A stretch of DNA of 27,247 bases from Priapulus caudatus (taxonomy: Eukaryota; Priapulida; Priapulimorpha; Priapulimorphida; Priapulidae): assembly GCF_000485595.1 (NCBI RefSeq), contig NW_014577182.1, positions 483,386 to 510,632 of the forward strand, in the 5' to 3' direction. Positions 19,904 to 27,247 of the stretch are shown in pieces. The notes under the pieces were generated by a model. It ran no database searches and was not told the DNA's origin. It saw only the letters and a program-made list of their open reading frames with translations. The number at the start of each line of letters is the position of its first letter. Position 1 is the first letter of the stretch. The translations under genes and the position numbers were made by a program.

Positions 19904-22900
19904 CTCTCTCTTTCAATGTACTCGCATCATGAGTCGTATTTTAATGCAGTAATTGTTGACGAATCAATAGATGAATTAATGCTATTAAGATTGTAAACTG
20001 ACGGTTAAACTAAGACGTTGGGGTTGATGTCAAATACTAACATTATGAATCTCTTTACTGAGAATAGATTCCAATATGTATCTGTTTACGTATGTGCGCA
20101 CGAGTGTGCACGTGCGTGCGTGCGAATGCACTAATAGCTAACTCTTAACCTTAAATAATATTTCTTACCTTTATTTTCCAGCGTTATCACGATAGTGGAT
20201 GGATCTCCGACAATCAGCTTGTTGGCAGCAGGTGCCATCGGGTCCCGTCCTTGCACGAGCTTCATCGTCACCTGCGGGACGTCAGCCGCATCGTTCGCAG
20301 GTTCTGCCTCTCCCGTGGTGCAGCTGATGTCAATGATCTTGTCTCCTCGGCCCAGCATCCCGGACTCGGCATCGTGCATGACAACGAGCTTGTTGCTGTA
20401 GATCGTCGACTTGCCGTTCACAACCTGCAAACATTTGTCAACATTTTTTGAAGTAACACGGCGATTTAGATAGAATTCGCGCGTTCTCTAATGCTTGCCG
20501 GGTTTATACGTGTAAATAATACTGTGATGATGATGATGATAAAACGTATGAACTACAGCCGTAAATGCAACGACCGTGTATATTTAGTTACGTTACACAA
20601 CCGACTGCTGCCGCATTTAGGCATATTTCGCCTTTTGTGATCCAAGAGTGAAATTTTGCGGAAGAATTTATAATCGGGTAGCACATGCAGCAAGCCTTTA
20701 ATTTGTCTAACATTATGTGTTACCGCACAGCATATGTAGCTATAATGAGATGAACGGTAATTTCACGAAATTATAGCGTGAACACGATTAGTTATTCGCC
20801 AAGCGACAATTGCGATACTTTGCGGGTGAAACTGGCTAAACAATGTAAGCACTGTTTAAACTTATCAATAGCATACTATGTGTTAAAATGTACTTCAACA
20901 ACGCAATTGTGCCTCAATGCATTAACAGCTAGTGTAATCAGTGTTTAAATACGTAGCCAGTGTATCTATGATGTGGAGTAAACTGCCAGTAATCTAGACA
21001 CGTGTTAATTATAAACGCTAACTGATTATAACGCACACACCTTAACACGAATTCATGCGCTAACTAACTGACACAAATATAGCGACGATTTTTTTCAACT
21101 ATGAGCGAAATACCTTTGTAGTTCCACAGCCATCAACGGGCACGTTGATGTGAGATTTTGCAATGGCTGAGCATGTTTCAATTCCGAAGAAGTCGTGCGT
21201 GTACATCACACCGCCGAATTCCCTGTCGAACTTGACCAGCACCACCATGAGTAGTTCGCCATCGTCCCCCATCGCATTACAAGCGACGGATACGTCTGCA
21301 AATGTTGTATTGCAATTTATAAAAGTTGTGTTGAGTTATGTATAACTTGTAAACTTAAACTATTGTAGTATGTGTGGGACTAGTAGCTATCAGTTACCTT
21401 GCAGTCATCGCCATCTGCAGACTGACCCAGTTCAATGTAAAAATGTTTAATTAACCATCTATTCATGCTTCTCTCTTCCGTCTGGTTAGATTACTTGGAA
21501 ATGTGCGAGCAAGTATGAGGTAGCTCGTAGTCCAGTGTTAACGATACACGACAGTAGACAGGTAACAGGAGTGGGCCCTGTTAGCTTACTCATTATATAA
21601 CCACCCTCGAAACAATCAATCTCGTTTGCGTATGCCTACAGCGACCATCTAGTTAGTTAGAGTCAACACGCTAACGTTAGACTGGTGATAGCAATCAAGG
21701 CCCATGTTTCTCAGAGAGGGTATAACAGGTCTCAACGTACAAAGCTCATTTCGTGAACAACCAACCCCGCAATTGCCATCGATAAAACTCTGCCTCAACA
21801 CTAGTCCTTGTTCAGCAGAACTGCTGTAAAACATTCCACCGGCAGCGCGGAAGAGCCGAATGCGTGGGTGGACTCCATTTATCTAACTGTTAACTCGGTG
21901 AACACCGCTGTGCACAATTTTGTATCATCCACCTTTTTTTAGGAAAATAAGGAAATACATAGATAGTTTGGATTGGTTTCGCAACTATGTCTTGTTTTCC
22001 ACTAGACTTCTTCGATTAGCATCCAATTATGAAATTTAATTAAAATCTAATGAAGCTCGTCGTATTTAAATATCAATATGGAAATGTCTACAACCTTGAA
22101 AACTGTAATTAAAGTTGAATCTGGAGTCTCTGTGCAAGAGCTTTAGTGAGGGTCTAGATTGGTCTATATTGGGTTAAAAGTCTCGGCCTAGTTCTAGGCA
22201 TTCAAATTGAGGTCTACTATCGACAGGTCTACTGTCAGGCTACCTGTTATGGCGTTGTTCTCTCGCTGTTCTTCCTTCATCTCCGCTGCTGGGTCTGGCT
22301 TCTTTCCGATGGCGCGTGTTTCATAGAAGTCACTTTCCTGGTGCTCACTGTACCCGGCCTCGTAGCGAGCTGAACCCGAAGGGTCGGCACTCCTCCCCGG
22401 CATGGGCCACGGAGCTGAGGGCCTCCGTCCTTCATCCTGACCGGCCCGATAACCATCCGGAACATGTCCATTCTGGAATGTTCCCGGTCCTGCTTGTCCC
22501 TCCACCGCCTCCATCGGGCGGATTTCCGCATTGCGTAGCTCCTCCTGCGGTAGTAGTGCGGCCGATTCTAGATTCCCCGATGGTGTGCCGCCGCGGTTCG
22601 CATTATTCATACCTTGTGATTTCTTTGGCGCACCGGCGCGCTGGCCAGGATAGGGCACGGCAGGTGGCGCGGCTACATCCGCCCCTAAGGGGACCTTTCC
22701 GCCACTAGGTGGCACAATCCCGTACACGGGTCCCCGTCCACCGCCGTCCACTTGGGGAGGTTGATCGAGATAGGAGAGGCCAGTGCTCGGGTCTGTCTCC
22801 TCAGCAGATGGGTGCGGGGCTATGGCTAGGCCTGGATCGGCAGTATTTTGTGTCCGAGTCGATCTATCGTCATTCTGACAGAAAACCTGCGCAAATTTAA

Positions 22901-22926
22901 AGAACGGCGTTAGATTGTATTAATAG

Positions 22927-23014
<88 letters not shown>

Positions 23015-23184
23015 ATATATATATATATATATCCTTACATTTTCTACATACGATAGCCTTCAGCGCCTATATTTACAAACTTCTTTTATGGCGCGCATAT
23101 AATATGTCAGTGTAGATACGCGTATATGCATGCACTCACCACGGCGATAGAGAGGCAGATTACGAAGACACGAGCGTCGTTCAT
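15316..23184 (-). CDS. ZP-domain type I membrane protein, 581 residues, complete
   Basis: Eight exons: 23184-23140, 22886-22244, 21295-21114, 20424-20169, 18372-18291, 17974-17818, 17112-16992, 15575-15316. All junctions are GT-AG and all phases match; they total 1,746 bases ending in TAA at 15318-15316. Layout: signal peptide (1-17), disordered Pro/Gly/Glu-rich linker (18-229), ZP-N (about 230-345), ZP-C (about 355-495), spacer with five Gln from a CAG run, transmembrane helix (523-545), basic stop-transfer LRRGRRK and a 36-residue tail. ZP domains polymerise into extracellular filaments; known members form egg coats, cuticles and epithelial matrices. Which role applies here cannot be read from the sequence. 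I see no RxxR furin-type site between ZP-C and the membrane. Introns with nothing notable: 22243-21296, 21113-20425, 17817-17113. Confidence 0.93.
15912..16509. mobile_element. MITE-like element with terminal inverted repeats
   Basis: The left end TTTAAAGGAACAGTAGCCTC followed by TAGG (15912-15935) is repeated inverted at the right end, 16486-16509, with one mismatch in 24 (GGAACAG versus GGGACAG). Inside, further inverted words continue the symmetry: CTGAGAAGTTACGCAAA against CTGAAAAAGTTGCGTA, GACCGAGGG at about 16129 against CCCTCGGTC at about 16292, and GGCGCC on both arms (about 16068 and 16369). The ends sit in TTTAAA, so the target duplication may be TTAA, TA or the whole hexamer. No transposase frame is present, so it is non-autonomous. 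It lies in ZP intron 7. Confidence 0.75.
16528..16624. repeat. 21-bp minisatellite, about 4.5 copies
   Basis: Units start at 16528, 16549, 16570, 16591 and 16612. Each begins (T/C)AAAG(T/C) and most carry a GCGTNAC or ACGCA core followed by TATG or TAG. Copies are diverged but keep exact 21-base spacing. The array starts 18 bases after the right end of the MITE-like element. Confidence 0.75.
16992..18372 (-). other. ZP gene exons 5-7 (ZP-C module)
   Basis: Exons 18372-18291, 17974-17818 and 17112-16992. Motifs: WDISAGRCEVYDG (C385), IIDDEKC (C404), DLPVVYFFCAVDLCSGRCSE (C444, C449, C453), HCLHD (C457) and EPAKC (C491). FFC.V..C.G.C is the usual late ZP-C signature. The expected GCP after the Asp-rich turn is replaced by KCV. 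ZP-C has seven Cys here, an odd number. Confidence 0.9.
18563..19913. repeat. 1.35-kb polypyrimidine tract with two long poly-C runs, in ZP intron 4
   Basis: Almost only C and T on the plus strand, mostly (CT)n, with rare G in recurring words (CTTGCGCGTGCTC, CTTTCGCTC). A (TA)n segment interrupts it at about 18843-18872. Pure C runs lie at 18964-18993 (30 C) and 19281-19306 (26 C, then T and nine more C). It fills about three quarters of the 1,796-base intron. The ZP pre-mRNA therefore carries (GA)n and long G runs. Long frames of alternating Leu and Ser here are repeat artefacts, not genes. Confidence 0.95.
20169..21295 (-). other. ZP gene exons 3-4 (ZP-N module)
   Basis: Exon 3 (21295-21114) and exon 4 (20424-20169) carry the four Cys of a ZP-N fold: C235 (DVSVAC), C271 (GIETC), C286 (VDGCGT) and C325 (IIDISC). 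The CGT motif after the third Cys and the pattern YSNKLVV..(10)..RGDKIIDISC are hallmarks of the family. In known ZP-N folds C1-C4 and C2-C3 pair. This is the part that polymerises in characterised ZP proteins. Confidence 0.93.
22244..22886 (-). other. ZP gene exon 2 (long disordered linker)
   Basis: One 643-base exon, clearly richer in GC than its surroundings, encodes residues 16-229. It has a single Cys (residue 18) and is full of Pro, Gly, Glu, Ala and Arg, for example LSYLDQPPQVDGGGRGPVYG and GRSADPSGSARYEAG. No folded domain, repeat family or EGF/trefoil module is visible. It ends ACA G|GTAGCC in phase 1 and joins exon 3 as a GAC codon. Confidence 0.88.
22930..23032. repeat. Compound (CA)n-(TA)n microsatellite in ZP intron 1
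   Basis: About 41 CA units followed by about ten TA units, within the 253-base first intron of the ZP gene. Confidence 0.97.
23140..23184 (-). other. ZP gene exon 1 (start codon and signal peptide)
   Basis: ATG at 23184 opens MNDARVFVICLSIAV, ending at GTG|GTGAGT (phase 0). Joined to VFCQNDD of exon 2 it forms a signal peptide with a hydrophobic core VFVICLSIAVV; cleavage is likely just before or near the Cys at residue 18. Upstream in-frame sequence is open further, but this Met gives the only sensible leader. Confidence 0.85.
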
Positions 23185-26100
23185 CGTGTCGTAATACGTG
23201 AGGACGACAATGGACGCTGACGATAGTAAGTCTGGAAAAACAATTTGTTGAGAACTATCTAGTCCTAGCTCGTTGCTTCTGTCGGTATGTAATGTTACCG
23301 TGATCGCGGTAAGCATACATTTATTGGGATAACGTAAAGTAAGATGATGAGTTGCACGTATGAATGATCGCGTAACATATCATGTAAGATCACGTAAGAT
23401 TAACGTGTGATTTCGGGATTAAGGCGGTATCATAAATTAACAGATTCACAAGGGTTCAAAAGCAAAATCATTTCCGCAATTTACAATCCGCATCGGATAA
23501 ACAATTCGCACGTCTATATATCTACAGCGCGATCTATGTATCAGGTATGGATACAGGCGATAGAAGGAAGATACTATCTTACTGCGGACGGCGCTCTGAC
23601 TCAGGGAACATAGTTTTCCGCATTGCGCCCATAGTTGTTTAGACAACGGCTGGCGAAAGCCGCTCCGCGCTGCTAGTTATCTCTACATTCTCACTCTGCG
23701 CCCAACCCTCGGGCTGGGGATAAGGTACGCATGGATGACTCGTGTTTGTTCGCGTTGAGTTAAACCCAAAGCGTAGCTATGTAGAGACCCCGCGTATATG
23801 TGTGCACAGCTCCAACACGTTTCTAGTTGGTTTGACCCTGCACAAGAGGTCAAGCTCATTTCATACACCTCTATATTTCATAGGATGCGAAGTGTTACTC
23901 TGCCATGCGGATTCATACATAGGCTCAATCATCGTGGCTGCATTACAGGTCCGTTCGTTGAATAGTTATGCGCTACGACATACCCTCAGCGAGAGCTTGT
24001 GTTGTTAAAACAATGTTCAAAGTTGCGTCATATTTTTGTATGAACAGCATGCGACTATATATACATGTAATAAAGTTTCATTCACGCACATTTACTTCCG
24101 CGTACGAGATTTTCATTTCACTGTTAAGCATGGAGAGCGAATTCGCTGTTTAATTGAGAGCAAATCTGTTCGCCTGTCTATTGTTTTATCGAGACTGACC
24201 AGAGCAAAACGTATGTAACGTGTTTGCATACGTGCGTTCGTGCGTGCGTGCTTGCATGCGTTCGGGCGTGCGTGTGTGCCTACGTGCGTGCGAGTGTATG
24301 CTTACGTGTGTCCATAATACATGCAATGCATGCCCACAGCAGTCTACATACAAATACCAGCTAGAACATCTCTCTACTTGCATTGCCTATGCGGCGACGA
24401 CACAAATGACAAAACATATGTGCCTCGTGACGAATCTATTCTACCATATGGATAAACGACCCGTCGTAAACTACTCGATCAGCACATTTTACATCAAAGA
24501 CTCATTGAAGACCTACGTGGATTTCATTAATAAATGTGGAAGAAGACGTGCGATGTAATGTCAAATCTTACCTGCAGTAAAGTCTCCAAGTGCGATGTAA
24601 AACGCAACGCCGACAGTCACTGCGGATGTTCACGCATCAGAACAGTCGAAACATGGCCACGAAGTGTCAGCCGTTCCACTTTCGTGGCTACGGTAGCTGT
24701 ACGCTCAGGTGCTCACCGGTTGACCCAGTCTCTTACGCGTCGAGATGGGTTGCCACAAAGAGCATCGTTATGCGAGTATCATGCTTGTTGCTTAGCAGAC
24801 TATTATTGCATTCATGATTAAAACAAACCTGTACATGCCAGCATGACCCTTCGCACAAGCAGGGACAAAAGGGCCCAGTCTCAGTGACGCCGTTAGGGAA
24901 ACAGGTCGAACGCGAGCCGTTTCCTACGATAATCACCAACTATAGACTACAGTGGTAGCTATAGACTACTCTAGATTCTCGCTGAATTTTGTGTTATTAC
25001 TTTATATTACTACACATATTTGCAGTAGTCTCAGTTATTAAGCATCGGTATCGAGTAAATCTTGTGAATTGTACTCTGCATCGATCAGAGGAAATTAAGT
25101 AGCTATCCTGTTCAACATCCATCAACTCTAAGAAGACATCTTAGAGAAGAAAGGCGTATCTTACATTGAGTTAAGCCTGTGCACATACCATGGATGATGG
25201 ATGTGCTGCACTATGCTTATATTATGTTTCTCCGCGATATGTCATATTCGCCTGTACTACATTGTGATGCACTATATTTTATGCCATGTTGCGCAATGTC
25301 ACGCAACGTCAGGTTCTTTGTTCTGAATATTGCTGTTGTGGATATAACGAGTTGACTGCTGTTGTGCGCATGTTAACGGAGCGTAATTTGCGACGGATGT
25401 ATGCGTGACCTGCTAGCACTAATACTCGCATGTGTTGCTCAATCAACAAAACGTGTGTCTCTGTACTGAGTTGACACCATGGCCGCTACGAACTATTTTC
25501 GACACGTCTCTGTTTTAGTAAATGACCTGGCGTACAGTGTTGAACACAACAAGCATTTTTAAGTGGCGGTGAGATCACGTCCTTGTTCCTGTTGTCATTC
25601 ATCGTAGTGAATCATTATGATAATGAGTTAGCTATAGTAGTGTGTTTTGTTTATAATTCAACACGAATAATATAGTATACAACTAATAGTACAAATAGTA
25701 AGTAATAGTACAAATAATAGCATACAACTAGAACACGACTCTGACATTTGTTCCATCCTTTGTTTACAAACTCGACTAATTTTTAATCTTAAATCACCAC
25801 ATACATGAGTCCCCTACTATAGGTTTTCAATGGGAATTCGTCGACTATTGCATGTGCCATTCTACACGTTATCGAATCGCATCATTCATCAGATACGTAA
25901 AAGAAGCGTTAATGAAAATAAATATCGGGGTGTATTATTGTTCACGGAGTAACATATCGGCACTGTCGTATTAAAAGAGCCACGTGTGGGAGGGTCAGTT
26001 TTACCCGGGATCACAATGTCAAACACCTAAGCACGGAAGAATCTGTTTAAAACGGGTAGAAGAGACGAAATGGAGGGATATTAATTTGGACGTCGCAAAA

Positions 26101-26769
26101 TATATCGAAGAGAAGGTCTTACAGATTTTATCGTTTTTCACGGAATCGATTGTTTTACCCTTCCTCATATTTATTCCATATCGCCCTACTTATTTATATA
26201 ACATTTCTACGATAATAATGTTATATGTAATTTATACTTGGTTTCTAACTCTTTCTGAGGAAAGAGGTATTAAAATAATATTGACTTTTTCGGTGCATTG
26301 TGTTTTGCCTTTAGCGTAGCGCGAGATAGCGTGACACCGTGATGACGTGTTTACTCGTATGACTCCGTAATGCAAAATATAGGCCTATGCAAATTATAAT
26401 TGACATGGCATCTATTATTGCGAAAACCATGAGTTGTGCTTTTGTTCCCCATGTGTCGTGAGTCTATTACGCCACATTCATGCACTTCGTACTTCTGCAT
26501 CTATCCAACTGCCGAGAATACTGACGTAGGTCTATATAATAATCAATATCGAGTTTATCACTCGTCAACTCATCGCTTGCCTACACAGCTGTTTCGCGCA
26601 ACGGCTTCGCAGCAGGTCACGCGTTACCACGTGTATATCTCAATATCTCAATATCTCACGCATACGCCCAAGGTGAGAGTGAAAGAGCGATATGTGACCG
26701 TATATTGATTGGCGTAGAAACCCACGTAATCGTGTAGGCATAACAGTTTGCATTGGCGATATTTATGTG
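23185..26769. other. Intergenic region between head-to-head genes
   Basis: This 3.6-kb stretch should contain the promoter of the ZP gene and perhaps that of the plus-strand candidate at 26770. No gene is supported. It holds a TGCG-type repeat at about 24231-24305, a GC-rich exon-like island at 24829-24938, a short duplicated AGTAATAGTACAAATA word at about 25684-25730, and otherwise AT-rich unique DNA. Open frames of 60-111 codons occur on both strands without good start or splice context. Confidence 0.5.
24231..24305. repeat. Degenerate (TGCG)n repeat
   Basis: Imperfect copies of TGCG/TGCT/TGTG, similar to the TGCG block at 7690-7750. Confidence 0.8.
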
Positions 26770-26863
26770 ATGGATATCTCTCGGATGTGCGTGGTGCTCA
26801 CTGTTATGTACGCATCAACAGCGCAGTATTGCCTCCCTGTGTCAGCGACTTCATACGATATAG
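26770..26863 (+). CDS. Candidate first exon of a secreted or membrane protein (rest outside the window)
   Basis: ATG at 26770 opens MDISRMCVVLTVMYASTAQY followed by CLPVSATSYDI and a phase-1 G, ending at an ATAG|GTAAGT donor, which is a perfect 5' splice site. The peptide has the n-h-c layout of a signal peptide, with cleavage likely after STA or just before QYC. No partner exon can be checked because the window ends 384 bases later, and I saw no acceptor with a convincing exon in that space. The gene would be divergent from the ZP gene. A chance ATG and donor pair is possible. Confidence 0.45.
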
Positions 26864-27247
26864 GTAAGTACTAAATGTTTGTGTATTTATGCCACAATAT
26901 TGAAACCAATATCGTTGTTTTGTTGTTGTTGAATTGTTGATGATATATTTGATCTGTTGATGTTGATGATGTTGCTGATCACATGATAATAACAATGAGT
27001 TGCAAAATAAAAACATGCAGATGCATTAGGTCTCGCCTATTGGCAGGCATACTACTGATTTTACTGAATCTAATTTTAAATGCAGATCGGTGCATACATT
27101 TCTGAAAAATGTATTGTAAATTGTAAAAATGTGTGTGAGTGTGTTAAGACAGTTAGCTTATCAGAACGGTCGTGAAAATACGAGAATGGTGGGGAAAACA
27201 TGATAAATCATTAAAAACACGCGTGTGTGTTTATATATATATATATA
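26864..27247. other. Right edge, probably intron of the plus-strand candidate gene
   Basis: AT-rich DNA with a GTTGTTGTTGATGATG-type run at about 26917-26975 and a TG-to-TA repeat reaching the window end from about 27222. No further exon recognised. Confidence 0.4.

Noticed and set aside
18443-19996. Long Ser-Leu and Arg-Glu frames of up to 295 codons
   Set aside because: They are translations of the (CT)n tract read on either strand, with no non-repeat protein sequence.
25984-26319. Plus-strand open frame of 111 codons with a hydrophobic second half
   Set aside because: It has no ATG at its start and no splice or domain support. The hydrophobic part is what AT-rich DNA often encodes.
26436-26708. 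Plus-strand open frame of 90 codons
   Set aside because: It begins at a non-ATG codon and shows no motif or context.

Overview
The window is genomic DNA from an animal, most likely a bilaterian invertebrate. Intron-rich genes with GT-AG junctions sit in AT-rich DNA full of microsatellites, and a 10-base run of Ns shows it is a draft assembly. I cannot fix the phylum. Two large minus-strand genes can be rebuilt exon by exon with matching splice phases. Two edge exons on the plus strand probably belong to genes that run off the window.

Layout. At 86-211 (+) is what looks like the last exon of a single-pass membrane protein. From 212 to 2530 there is no convincing gene, only a (TG)n and a (TC)n microsatellite and a foldback inverted repeat. 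From 12826 down to 2531 (-) lies a SEL1L3-like gene: signal peptide, concanavalin/LamG-like beta region, a chain of Sel1 repeats, and a C-terminal membrane segment. Its N-terminal exons are only partly resolved and seem to contain a frame break near 11925. The introns carry a (TAAAC)n array, several CA/TG and TA microsatellites and the assembly gap. From 12827 to 15315 is intergenic DNA with one unexplained 87-codon open stretch.

From 23184 down to 15316 (-) lies a complete eight-exon gene for a 581-residue type I membrane protein. It has a signal peptide, a long disordered linker, a zona pellucida (ZP) domain (ZP-N then ZP-C), a transmembrane helix and a short cytoplasmic tail. One intron holds about 1.35 kb of almost pure polypyrimidine with two long poly-C runs. 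Another holds a 598-bp inverted-terminal-repeat element (MITE-like) next to a 21-bp minisatellite. From 23185 to 26769 I see no convincing gene. At 26770-26863 (+) is a good candidate first exon (signal peptide plus a perfect donor), head-to-head with the ZP gene.

The two main genes are tandem on the same strand and both encode secretory-pathway membrane proteins, but nothing in the sequence shows they work together. The SEL1L3 comparison uses my memory of the human protein, so it should be checked by alignment. I found no tRNA, rRNA or CRISPR, and no intact transposase gene.
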